From positions 1-23,280 of the forward strand of contig JBCDFV010000057.1 of NCBI GenBank assembly GCA_039177555.1: DNA of 23,280 nt, read 5' to 3'. This stretch comes from JANQGH01 sp039177555. GTDB lineage: Bacteria; Pseudomonadota; Alphaproteobacteria; DSM-16000; Inquilinaceae. A program made the position numbers and the translations under genes. Positions 7,388 through 15,025 of the stretch are shown piece after piece; within the stretch, counting starts at the first letter, position 1; each line of letters opens with the position of its first letter. The notes under the pieces are model-generated. The model worked only from the letters and a program-made list of their open reading frames with translations. It was not told the DNA's origin and searched no databases.

Positions 7388-8521
7388 ATGGGACGGATCG
7401 CAACCACACATGTCGGATCGCTGCCCCGCAGCCAGCGGGTCGTCGATTTCATCTTCGCCCGCGAACGCGGCGAGCCGTACGATCAAGATGCCTTCGACGC
7501 CTGCATGCGCGAGGAATGCGCCCGCACCGTCGCGCGCCAGGCCGAGGCGGGCATCGATATCGTGTCTGACGGTGAAACGTCGAAGATTTCGTATGCGACC
7601 TATGTGAAGGACCGCTATTCCGGCTTTGCCGGCGACAGCCCGCGCAACGCGCCGGCCGACCTGAAACTCTTCCCCGGCTTCTTGAAACGCCTCGCTGACA
7701 GCGGCGGCACGCCGCAATATGCCAGGCCGCAATGCGTCGGGCCGGTGGCGCCCAAGGATGAAGACGGGCTGCGGTCGGACATCGCCCACTTGAAGGCCGC
7801 GATCGAAGCAGCCGGCAAGTCGCGCGGGTTCATGAACGCTGCATCGCCAGGCGTGATCTCACTGTTTCTCCAAAACGCCTATTACCCCGACCGGGACGCC
7901 TATCTGGAGGCGTTGGGCGAGGCGATGAAGGGCGAATACGAGACGATCGTCACGGCCGGGCTGGACCTTCAGGTGGACTGCCCGGACCTGGCCCTGTCCC
8001 GCCACATGCTGTTTGCCGACCTCGAGGATAAAGACTTCGTCGCCATTGCCGAACGGCATGTCGAGGTTCTGAATGCGGCCCTGGCCAACATCCCGCCGGA
8101 GCGGGTGCGCGTCCATATCTGCTGGGGCAATTACGAAGGGCCGCATGTCTGCGACATCGACCTCGACAAGGTGTTCACGACCCTGATGAAGGTCCGCGCC
8201 GGCCACGTTCTGTTCGAAACCTCCAACCCGCGCCACGCCCATGAATGGACCGTGTTCAGGGATCGGCGGCGCGAGATTCCGGACGACAAGATCCTGGTCC
8301 CCGGCGTCGTCGACACGACGACGAACTTCGTCGAACATCCCGAACTGGTGGCCGAGAGGATCGGGCGCTTCGTCGACATCGTCGGTGCGGACCGGGTCAT
8401 CGCCGGCTCCGACTGCGGTTTCGGCACCTTCGCCGGCTTCGGCGCCATCGACCCAGACATCGCGTACGCCAAGCTCAAGACCTTGGCGGAGGGGGCCGCC
8501 CTCGCCAGCGCCCGGCTCTAG
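7388..8521 (+). CDS. MetE C-terminal-like zinc methyltransferase family protein
   Basis: A 377-residue protein of the cobalamin-independent methionine synthase C-terminal (UROD/MetE-like) superfamily, standing alone without the MetE N-terminal half. It starts with the family hallmark THVGSLPRS (7-15) and has DIVSDGE (57-63). Candidate zinc ligands are His243 and Cys245 in VHICWGNYEGPH, Glu277 in LFETSN, and Cys343 in GSDCGFG, matching the His-X-Cys, Glu, Cys order of MetE. Known relatives include methionine synthases lacking the N-domain and epoxyalkane:coenzyme M transferase, so the reaction is thiol alkylation or methyl transfer. As the last gene of the transporter operon (8-nt gap), it may accept a methyl or alkyl group from the imported substrate. 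That is an inference. Confidence 0.85.
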   Translation: MGRIATTHVGSLPRSQRVVDFIFARERGEPYDQDAFDACMREECARTVARQAEAGIDIVSDGETSKISYATYVKDRYSGFAGDSPRNAPADLKLFPGFLKRLADSGGTPQYARPQCVGPVAPKDEDGLRSDIAHLKAAIEAAGKSRGFMNAASPGVISLFLQNAYYPDRDAYLEALGEAMKGEYETIVTAGLDLQVDCPDLALSRHMLFADLEDKDFVAIAERHVEVLNAALANIPPERVRVHICWGNYEGPHVCDIDLDKVFTTLMKVRAGHVLFETSNPRHAHEWTVFRDRRREIPDDKILVPGVVDTTTNFVEHPELVAERIGRFVDIVGADRVIAGSDCGFGTFAGFGAIDPDIAYAKLKTLAEGAALASARL

Positions 8522-8566
8522 CGTCCGGTTCCAAAGAGGTCTGTTAGCGGCCCACGAAAAAACCCA

Positions 8567-9760
8567 TCAAGCCGTATCCCGGCCAGACATGGCAAGGGCA
8601 GACCGGACGGCCTGGATGATGTCCAGGCGCGATTGACCGCCGTCAGGGTCGCGGCCATTTGCCTGTCGGGATCGGCCGCGCCATCGCATCGACCTGCCGA
8701 CGAGGTGGCGAACCTGGGCCTCCGTCAAACTGGGGTTGGCGGCAAGTACCAAGGCACAGGCGCCGGACACCGTAGGCAGGCTGGCGCCGCTATCCGCCAC
8801 TGGGTCGAAGCCATGATCGACCCTGGTGTCGCAGGCTGCCGCAAGCGTATCGGGCAGGGTCTGTGGAAAGCCGGCGGTGTCCGCAGGGCTGTCAGACGCC
8901 ACCACGATCACGCATCCTAGCCCGCCTCGGCCTGAGGTGCGGGCGCGTTCGAATTCCTCGGTGATGTCGTTCGATGGGGGGCCGCCGCCCCAGCGGTTGA
9001 TCAGGATGTCGGCCCCGGCACAGCGAGCCCAGTTTATGCTGCGTGCAATCGTTGCATTGGCCGTTTTCCAATACCCCCCCGGAAGACCGGAGGGACCGAA
9101 ACGAACGGCAAATGGCGGCACATCCGTATCGGTCATGGCTGTCGGCCGGTCGTTCGTGGCCATGATCGCCGCCAACTCCTCAGCCGCCCACTGCTCATCC
9201 GAGGGGTATGGAGCGAGCCGTTCAGGCGCCTCAAAGTCCTGGCCAACCGTGACGAAGTCCGGCTCGGCGAAACGAACCAGAGGATCGCCCTCCATGGCCG
9301 CGACCACGCTAAAGACATCCTGGCCGCAGCCGACAGTGCAGACGATTTTGTCGTCGCGCACCTCGGTCACGTGAAGGCCGTACCCTTCGGACACGGCGTT
9401 TCGATTGGCGGCATCGACCAGTCCGATGACTACCCGGTCGATGGCAAACGACCGATGGTGACCAGTCCGGAACACCGGCATGGCCAACAAGACGTTCGGA
9501 CTGGAGCGAAGTTCAGCGATTGTCTCTTCGGTCGCGCGCACGTCGGATACGGTTGGCTGATGCTGTAACAGCGGCGTGGGTATTAGCGCGACATCTTCGT
9601 CCGGCAGTTCCAGACCGGCCACGCCAGTTCCCCCAAACCATGATTGGGCGGCCCGCAGCCTGGCACAACCGGCATGACCGCTTCTAAAACGAACAAGAAT
9701 GAAGTCGGGGTCCAGGCACAGTGTTATCGCCTCGCCCTGCATCGAGTAGGAATAAGACAT
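8567..9760 (-). CDS. Degenerate subtilase (S8)-like protein, probably inactive
   Basis: A 397-residue protein with recognisable parts of a subtilisin-like protease. There is a propeptide-like region ending RFAEPDFVTVG (163-173), then WARCAGADILINRWGG (244-259), SGRGGLGCVIVVASD (276-290), and a tail SGASLPTVSGACALVLAANPSLTEAQVR (324-351) followed by SRLDIIQAV. These align with the core strands, the oxyanion region and the serine helix of S8 enzymes. The DTG and HGTHVAG segments are absent: only about 50 residues separate the propeptide-like part from the later core. The oxyanion Asn motif reads ASDSP, and the GTSxAxP motif is shortened to GASLP. No signal peptide is seen. The start lacks a good SD. 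A pseudoenzyme or decaying gene is likely; no function is assigned. Confidence 0.6.
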   Translation of the reverse strand: MSYSYSMQGEAITLCLDPDFILVRFRSGHAGCARLRAAQSWFGGTGVAGLELPDEDVALIPTPLLQHQPTVSDVRATEETIAELRSSPNVLLAMPVFRTGHHRSFAIDRVVIGLVDAANRNAVSEGYGLHVTEVRDDKIVCTVGCGQDVFSVVAAMEGDPLVRFAEPDFVTVGQDFEAPERLAPYPSDEQWAAEELAAIMATNDRPTAMTDTDVPPFAVRFGPSGLPGGYWKTANATIARSINWARCAGADILINRWGGGPPSNDITEEFERARTSGRGGLGCVIVVASDSPADTAGFPQTLPDTLAAACDTRVDHGFDPVADSGASLPTVSGACALVLAANPSLTEAQVRHLVGRSMRWRGRSRQANGRDPDGGQSRLDIIQAVRSALAMSGRDTA

Positions 9761-10011
9761 GATTTTATAAATCCCAAGAACATAGACTAACTCTCTTCGA
9801 AGAACGGACTTTCAAAACGCTGACAAAACAAAAATAGAATTACTGTAATACTAAACTGGCTTCTCAAGCTCAGGCCGCAATACACCGGCAGCAGCGATTT
9901 GGCGATGGTGTGTCTGGATTTCTAGTCTCGTGCGAACCAATGATCGTCAAAATTGCGTCAACGGCGCGCTCGCTGCGGGACTCCGCCCGAGCCTAGCGGA
10001 GAAGCCCTGCC
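9761..10011. other. Intergenic stretch with AT-rich block (no gene)
   Basis: This 251-bp gap separates lepA (ending at 10012) from the subtilase-like gene, whose upstream region it forms. Bases 9761-9860 contain only 33% G+C, far below the surroundings. They include two perfect small palindromes: TCTTCGAAGA (9794-9803) and ATTACTGTAAT (9839-9849, with a central T). On the minus strand, TTGAAA and TTGAGA boxes are present without convincing -10 partners. No open frame, tRNA or repeat is seen. Confidence 0.5.
9981..10001 (-). terminator. Possible lepA terminator hairpin
   Basis: CTCCGC and GCGGAG form a 6-bp stem with a 9-nt loop, starting 11 nt past the lepA stop in the direction of transcription. 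A flanking GGG/CCC pair could extend it through an internal loop. No T-run follows, so it is at best a non-canonical terminator. Confidence 0.25.
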
Positions 10012-11835
10012 CTATTCATCGCCCATGCGCAGCGCGGCGATGAAGGCGGATTGCGGAATCTCCACCTGGCCAAACTGGCGCATGCGCTTTTTGCCTTCTT
10101 TCTGCTTTTCCAATAGCTTGCGTTTGCGCGACACGTCGCCGCCATAGCATTTGGCGGTGACATCCTTGCGCAGGGCCGACACGGTTTCCCGCGCGATCAC
10201 CTTACCGCCGATCGCCGCCTGGATCGCGACCTTGAACAGTTGGCGCGGGATCAGATCCTTCAAGCGTTCGCACAGGGCGCGGCCGCGCCGTTCGGCCTGG
10301 GCGCGGTGGACCATGATCGACAGGGCGTCGACCGGTTCGGCATTGACCAGGATCGACATCTTTACCAGGTCGCCTTCGCGATAGCCGTCCATCTGATAGT
10401 CGAAGCTGGCGTAGCCGCGGCTGATGGATTTCAGTCGGTCGTAGAAGTCGAACACGACTTCGTTGAGCGGCAGGCGATAGACCAGCATCGCCCGGTTGCC
10501 GGCATAGGTCAGCTCGACCTGCTCGCCCCGCCGCTCCGTACAGAGCTGCAGCACGCCGCCCAGATGTTCGTCGGGCAGCAGGATCGTCGCCTTGATCCAG
10601 GGCTCGGCGATCGAGGCGATTTTGACCACGTCGGGCATGTCCGCTGGATTGTGCAGTTCGCGCACCTCGCCGTCGGTCATGGTCAGGCGATAGACCACCG
10701 ACGGTGCGGTGGTGATCAGGTCCAGGTCGAATTCACGCTCCAGCCTTTCCTGGATGATCTCAAGATGCAGCAGGCCCAGAAAGCCGCAGCGAAAGCCGAA
10801 GCCCAGCGCGGCAGACGTCTCCGCCTCATAGTGGAAACTGGCATCGTTCAGGGCCAGCTTGCCCAGGCTCTCGCGCAGCTTCTCAAAATCCGCGGCATCA
10901 ACCGGGAACAGGCCACACCAGACGACCGGCACCGACGGCTTGAAGCCCGGCAGGGGTTCGGCGGTCGGCCGGCGGTCCTCGGTGATCGTGTCGCCGACCT
11001 TGGTTTCGGCGATGTCCTTGATCGAGGCGGTGATGAAGCCGATCTCGCCCGGCCCCAGCCGCTCGATCAGCACGCCCTTCGGCGTCATGAAGCCCACCCG
11101 GTCGACCAGATGGGCGCCGCCGGTGCCCATGAAGCGCAGCTTCTGGCCGACACGGATCTCACCTTCCATCACCCGCACCAGCACGACGACGCCGAGATAG
11201 GGGTCGTACCAACTGTCGACCAACAGCGCCTTCAAGGGCGCGTCGGCGGGTCCGGCCTTCGGCGGCGGCAACCTGGTGACGATCGCCTCCAGCACATCGT
11301 CGATGCCCAGCCCCGTCTTGGCCGAAATCTCGATCGCGTCGCTGGCGTCCAGCCCGATCACATCCTCGATCTGCTGGCGAATGCGCTCCGGTTCGGCAGC
11401 GGGCAGGTCGATCTTGTTCAAGACCGGCACGATCTCGTGGTCGGCCTCGACCGCCTGATAGACGTTGGCCAACGTCTGGGCCTCGACGCCCTGACTGGCA
11501 TCGACCACCAGCAGCGACCCCTCGCACGCCGCGAGCGAGCGGCTGACCTCGTAGGAGAAATCCACATGGCCCGGCGTGTCCATCAGGTTCAACTGATAGG
11601 ACTGGCCATCCTTCGCCCGATAGGCCAGGCGCACGGTCTGAGCCTTGATGGTGATGCCGCGCTCGCGCTCGATATCCATGCTGTCGAGCACCTGGCTTTT
11701 CATCTCGCGCGCTTCCAGGCCGCCGCAATGCTGGATCAGCCGGTCGGCCAGGGTCGATTTGCCATGGTCGATATGGGCGATGATGGAAAAATTGCGGATG
11801 CGCTCAGGCGCGATCGCGGTGGTATCGGTGCTCAT
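10012..11835 (-). CDS. lepA: Elongation factor 4 (LepA), ribosomal back-translocase GTPase
   Basis: LepA is a translation GTPase that binds the ribosome and influences translocation and initiation. From the start at 11835 the protein has 607 residues, close to the roughly 600 of the family. Motifs: G1 AHIDHGKST (20-28), switch I ERERGITIKAQTV (56-68), G3 DTPGH (86-90), G4 NKID (140-143). The C-terminal LepA-specific region contains KRKLLEKQKEGKKRMRQFG, the conserved basic segment near the C-terminus. A longer frame reaching 11931 would add 32 residues not expected in LepA, so MSTDTTAIAPERIRNFSIIAH is taken as the start, although the SD is weak (AGGA about 14 nt upstream). Only the EamA gene lies upstream on this strand. 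Confidence 0.97.
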   Translation of the reverse strand: MSTDTTAIAPERIRNFSIIAHIDHGKSTLADRLIQHCGGLEAREMKSQVLDSMDIERERGITIKAQTVRLAYRAKDGQSYQLNLMDTPGHVDFSYEVSRSLAACEGSLLVVDASQGVEAQTLANVYQAVEADHEIVPVLNKIDLPAAEPERIRQQIEDVIGLDASDAIEISAKTGLGIDDVLEAIVTRLPPPKAGPADAPLKALLVDSWYDPYLGVVVLVRVMEGEIRVGQKLRFMGTGGAHLVDRVGFMTPKGVLIERLGPGEIGFITASIKDIAETKVGDTITEDRRPTAEPLPGFKPSVPVVWCGLFPVDAADFEKLRESLGKLALNDASFHYEAETSAALGFGFRCGFLGLLHLEIIQERLEREFDLDLITTAPSVVYRLTMTDGEVRELHNPADMPDVVKIASIAEPWIKATILLPDEHLGGVLQLCTERRGEQVELTYAGNRAMLVYRLPLNEVVFDFYDRLKSISRGYASFDYQMDGYREGDLVKMSILVNAEPVDALSIMVHRAQAERRGRALCERLKDLIPRQLFKVAIQAAIGGKVIARETVSALRKDVTAKCYGGDVSRKRKLLEKQKEGKKRMRQFGQVEIPQSAFIAALRMGDE

Positions 11836-11866
11836 CGTCGGCTCAAAGGGTCCTGCCACAAGCGAT

Positions 11867-11888
11867 GCGGCGCCATGATGGGCGCCGC
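11867..11888 (-). promoter_or_regulatory. Strong hairpin in the lepA leader
   Basis: GCGGCGCC and GGCGCCGC form a perfect 8-bp stem with a 6-nt loop, ending 31 nt upstream of the lepA start codon. No T-run follows, so it is not a classical terminator. It could shape the lepA 5' leader or end read-through from the EamA gene. Confidence 0.4.
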
Positions 11889-11908
11889 GTCGGATCGCCA
11901 GGAACATA

Positions 11909-11926
11909 GGCGGGCCGATGCCCGCC
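11909..11926 (-). terminator. GC-rich hairpin after the EamA transporter gene
   Basis: On the minus strand GGCGGGC-ATCG-GCCCGCC is a perfect 7-bp stem with a tetraloop, starting 17 nt past the stop of the transporter gene and followed by TATGTT. The weak U-tract makes it an imperfect intrinsic terminator, but position and stability fit a transcript end or an mRNA-stabilising structure. Confidence 0.4.
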
Positions 11927-11943
11927 CGCAACGGGCTACGGCA

Positions 11944-12849
11944 TCAGCCCGACTTGCGACGCTTCAGTCCGAGAACCGTCTCGCGGTGCAGGATGTAAAG
12001 CCCGCTTGCGATCACCAGCCCGCCGCCGACCAGGATCCATTCGTCCGGCAAGTCCTGCCACAACAGCCAGCCGATCAGCGTGCCCCAGATCATCTGGCTG
12101 TACTGGAACGGCGCCACCACGGCGGCCGGCGCGCGCCGCACGGCCTGCACCATCAACAGCGAGGCCAGCCCGCCCAGCGTACCGCCGATGGCGGACAGCG
12201 ACAAATCGGCCAATGTCGGCGGCACGAAGTCGAAGGCGGTCAACACGCCGAACCACAGGGCCAGCGGTACCATTTGCGAGACGCTGAACGACGCCACAGG
12301 CTCCTGCGCGCCGTAGCGCCGGACCAGAATGACGGAGAGCGAGAACGCCGTCATCCCAATCAACGCCGCCAGGGTGCCCACGCTCACGAACCCGTCGGTG
12401 GGGCGCAGCATAATGATGACGCCGATGAAGCCGGCCAGCACCGCGCTCCAACGCCGCCGGCCGACGCGTTCGCCCAGCAGGGGCACCGACAGCGCGGTGA
12501 TCAGAATGGGGGCCGCGAAAAAGATCGCGTAGACGTCCGTCATCGGCAGCAGCGAGAAGGCATAGATGCCGCCATAGGCGCCGATCACCGAAATGCCGCC
12601 CCGCGCGACATGCAGCCAGGGCCGGCGCGTTGCGATGGCGTGCCGGCCGCCATGGGTCGCGATGAAGACGGCGATCGGCCCCAGCGCGAAAAGCGCGTTG
12701 AAGAAAATGATCTGGTGCAGCGGATAGCCGGCGCTGAGCCATTTCAGCGTCGCGTCCATCAAGGTGGCACAGAAGAAGGTCAGCGCGGCAAAGCCGATGC
12801 CGACGACGATGTTGGGGCCGCCCCGCGCGCCGGCGGGCAACGCCGCCAT
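11944..12849 (-). CDS. EamA/DMT-family membrane transporter
   Basis: A 301-residue integral membrane protein of the drug/metabolite transporter superfamily with about ten hydrophobic helices, organised as two EamA repeats of five. Recognisable pieces are the segment IYAFSLLPMTDVYAIFFAAP, ending the first repeat with GERVGRRRWSAVLAGFIGVIIML, and the matching second-repeat end PFQYSQMIWGTLIGWLLWQDLPDEWILVGG. Family members export amino acids, nucleotides or other small metabolites. The substrate cannot be predicted. ATG 12849 (MAALPAGARGGPN) is preferred because the frame upstream of it is not hydrophobic or family-like, although no clear SD is seen. lepA follows 108 nt downstream on the same strand. 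Confidence 0.85.
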   Translation of the reverse strand: MAALPAGARGGPNIVVGIGFAALTFFCATLMDATLKWLSAGYPLHQIIFFNALFALGPIAVFIATHGGRHAIATRRPWLHVARGGISVIGAYGGIYAFSLLPMTDVYAIFFAAPILITALSVPLLGERVGRRRWSAVLAGFIGVIIMLRPTDGFVSVGTLAALIGMTAFSLSVILVRRYGAQEPVASFSVSQMVPLALWFGVLTAFDFVPPTLADLSLSAIGGTLGGLASLLMVQAVRRAPAAVVAPFQYSQMIWGTLIGWLLWQDLPDEWILVGGGLVIASGLYILHRETVLGLKRRKSG

Positions 12850-12970
12850 TGCGTTGTTGCGTAGTGAGACGGCCACGGCCGTAACATCCAATCGAATTGA
12901 GTATGGTGGGACCGCCAGATCCCGAGACCGAAAGTCTAAGCCCGCTTTGTCGCCGCAGGCCCATCGTCGT

Positions 12971-12991
12971 TTTGCACGGGTGCATTGCAAA
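12971..12991. promoter_or_regulatory. Inverted repeat upstream of the EamA gene
   Basis: TTTGCA (12971-12976) and TGCAAA (12986-12991) form a symmetric 21-bp element with a 9-bp centre, 122 bp upstream of the transporter start in a 219-bp gap without genes. It has operator-like geometry. No regulator is linked to it, and chance occurrence is possible. Confidence 0.2.
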
Positions 12992-13068
12992 TCGCGCGCG
13001 GGACCCGCCGCCCAAACCGTCACATTTGCGGCCGATGCTGTCCGGCTAGGCTCTTGGGGCGCGTCGTC

Positions 13069-13773
13069 TCACCAGGGCACCGGTCGACCGTCGCGGAAGA
13101 AGCCACCAGTCGGGCCATCATCGGGCAACGTCGCGGCCCAGACGATGCTCTTCGCACCAACGGCGACCGGCCGGCCACCCCCGCCGCCCATATCGGTCGC
13201 CGTCCAGCCCGGGCAAATCGCGTTGACCAGAAAACCCTCGGACCGTAATTCGGCCGCCATGGTCCTGGTCAGCGCGTTCAACGCGGCCTTTGTCACGTGA
13301 TAGGCCGGCGTGCCCGCCCCCATGGAAGCGAGCGAGCCACTTTCGCTCGAAACGTTCACGACGCGGGGCGCGCTTGATGTGCGCAAGCTGGGCAACAGCG
13401 CATTGGTCAGCCGCCACGGCCCCATCAGGTTGGTGCGCCAGGCCTCGTCGACCGTGGCAAAGTCAGCCGTGATCGCGCGCTGCCACGTATCGTAGTGGAT
13501 GGCAGCGTTGTTGATCAGCACGTCCAGCCTCGGCTGGTCACGCGCGACGATCGCGGCCGCCGCGACAATCGACTCTGCGTCGGCGACGTCCAAGGGCAGT
13601 GCGACAGCGTCGATGCCGTCTCCCCGCAGACGGTCGGCGGTCTCCGCCGCCTTTGCAGAGTCACGGACGCCGAGCAGAACGCGGAAGCCCATGGCGCCGA
13701 GCTGACGAGCCACCTCCAGTCCAAGACCACGATTGGCACCCGTGATCAAAGCGATCCTCTCGGGCTCAGTCAT
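13069..13773 (-). CDS. Short-chain dehydrogenase/reductase (classical SDR)
   Basis: A 234-residue Rossmann-fold oxidoreductase using NAD(P)H. It has the cofactor motif TGANRGLG (11-18), the NNA motif at 88-90 (VLINNAA), and the catalytic serine and YxxxK in VNVSSESG (139-146) and AYHVTKAALN (157-166; Tyr158, Lys162), then CPGWTATDMGG. Arg37 (GVRDS) suggests NADP preference. The frame is open further upstream, but ATG 13773, with GGAG 11 nt before it, gives a normal SDR N-terminus. It follows the aldo/keto reductase gene by 28 nt, so the two reductases are probably co-transcribed. The substrate is unknown; relatives are carbonyl-reductase-like. Confidence 0.9.
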   Translation of the reverse strand: MTEPERIALITGANRGLGLEVARQLGAMGFRVLLGVRDSAKAAETADRLRGDGIDAVALPLDVADAESIVAAAAIVARDQPRLDVLINNAAIHYDTWQRAITADFATVDEAWRTNLMGPWRLTNALLPSLRTSSAPRVVNVSSESGSLASMGAGTPAYHVTKAALNALTRTMAAELRSEGFLVNAICPGWTATDMGGGGGRPVAVGAKSIVWAATLPDDGPTGGFFRDGRPVPW

Positions 13774-13801
13774 TGCTGCCGCTCCGCCGCCATCAATGCG
13801 C

Positions 13802-14923
13802 CTATTCCGCGCCCAACGTATCGTCGCCCACGCACGCGCTTCGCGAGATGATCTGGGGGGCGTAACCCGCCGGCTTGTCGCCCACCGTGGCGCCGCCATT
13901 CAGCATGCCCTGCATGTCCGGCGCGAAGAAGGAATAGGGGAACCGCTTGGGCGTGGCACTGACGGCATCGAGGCGATCCAGCAGGTCGCCAGGGATCTCA
14001 AAATCCAACGCTGCCAAATTATCCTGCAATTGGTGCAGCTTCGTCGCGCCGATCAGCACCGACGCAATGCCGGGCCGATTGGCGACCCAGTTGACCGCGA
14101 CCTGGGCCATCGACCGCCCAAGCTCATTCGCGACCTTTTCCAGTTCCGCCACGATCGCCCAGTTTCGGTCGGTGAATTTGTCGAACGCAGGATTGCCGGT
14201 GCTTGCCGTGGTGATCAACCGGCCCTCGCCCTCAGGAAGCGCCCCTTGGCTCGGCTTGTACTTGCCGGACAGCAGACCGGAGGCAAGCGGGCTCCAGACC
14301 ATGATGCCCATACCGTGACGGGTGCCAAGATCGACAAACTCGTCCTCGATCGACCGTTCGGTCAGACTGTACTCAAGCTGCAAGGCCGATAGCGGCATGT
14401 ACCCGCAATGCTCGGCAATTGCCTGGCCGCGCGAGGCGTACCAGGCCGGCACGTCGGAAAACCCGACATGGCGCACCTTGCCCGATGTCACGAGATCGTC
14501 GAAGGCGCGCATGACCTCCTCGACCGGCGTCACCCGATCCCAGACATGCAGGATGTAAAGATCGATGTAGTCGGTGCGCAGGCGTTTCAGTGATCCCTCG
14601 ACCGCATGCATGATCTTCTTGCGGCCATTGCCGCCGGCATTCGGATTGCCCGGTTCGGCGCTGTAGCCAAACTTGGTGGCGATGACCGCCCGGTCTCGCA
14701 GGCCGGCATCCTCAACATAACGGCCCAGCATCTCCTCGGAGTGGCCGTTGGTGTAGAGGTCGGCGGTGTCGAAGAAGTTGCCGCCAGCCTCGACATAGGC
14801 ATCGAATATTTGGCGAGAGACAGCGTCGTCAGCGCCCCAGCCCCAAACCTCGCCGAATGTCATCGTGCCCAAGGCCAGGCGGCTGACTTTCAGGCCTGAG
14901 TGGCCCAGCGTGTAGTACTCCAT
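13802..14923 (-). CDS. Aldo/keto reductase
   Basis: A 373-residue NADPH-dependent TIM-barrel oxidoreductase. The catalytic tetrad is visible: Asp52 and Tyr57 in FDTADLYTNG, Lys84 in IATKFGYS, and His126 in LYILHVWD. The N-terminal YYTLGHSGLKVSRLALGTMTFG is typical of the YhdN/Tas-like (AKR11/12-type) branch. The C-terminal cofactor segment reads VLIGATKLHQLQDNLAALDF. The start at 14923 is chosen because GGAGGG lies a few bases upstream; an ATG 12 nt earlier has no SD. An AraC-type regulator is encoded upstream on the same strand, and the SDR gene lies downstream. The natural substrate is unknown. Confidence 0.93.
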   Translation of the reverse strand: MEYYTLGHSGLKVSRLALGTMTFGEVWGWGADDAVSRQIFDAYVEAGGNFFDTADLYTNGHSEEMLGRYVEDAGLRDRAVIATKFGYSAEPGNPNAGGNGRKKIMHAVEGSLKRLRTDYIDLYILHVWDRVTPVEEVMRAFDDLVTSGKVRHVGFSDVPAWYASRGQAIAEHCGYMPLSALQLEYSLTERSIEDEFVDLGTRHGMGIMVWSPLASGLLSGKYKPSQGALPEGEGRLITTASTGNPAFDKFTDRNWAIVAELEKVANELGRSMAQVAVNWVANRPGIASVLIGATKLHQLQDNLAALDFEIPGDLLDRLDAVSATPKRFPYSFFAPDMQGMLNGGATVGDKPAGYAPQIISRSACVGDDTLGAE

Positions 14924-14950
14924 GTGTCCCTCCATCGGCTAAAACTGATG

Positions 14951-14966
14951 GACACCAGATGGTGTC
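14951..14966. promoter_or_regulatory. Inverted repeat upstream of the aldo/keto reductase gene
   Basis: GACACC-AGAT-GGTGTC is a perfect 6-bp inverted repeat with a 4-bp centre, 27 bp upstream of the reductase start and inside the 102-bp gap after the AraC gene. It could be an operator or a small mRNA hairpin. AraC proteins usually bind direct repeats, so a link to the neighbouring regulator is uncertain. Confidence 0.3.
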
Positions 14967-15025
14967 GGCGGCCCGGCGGCGATTGAACCGGCCTGCGCTT
15001 GTTTTGAACGATCGTGCTGCCGCGA

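Noticed and set aside
8826..9374. 182-codon plus-strand frame inside the subtilase-like gene
   Set aside because: The minus-strand translation has recognisable subtilase segments; the plus-strand one has none.
8567..9760. Frameshift explanation for the missing Asp/His blocks of the subtilase-like gene
   Set aside because: I looked in the other frames for DTG and HGTHVAG motifs and found none, so the segments appear deleted rather than shifted.
10240..12864. 874-codon plus-strand frame opposite lepA and the EamA gene
   Set aside because: It spans two unambiguous genes on the other strand, has a composition typical of antisense frames (His, Gln, Arg, Asp rich) and shows no motif.
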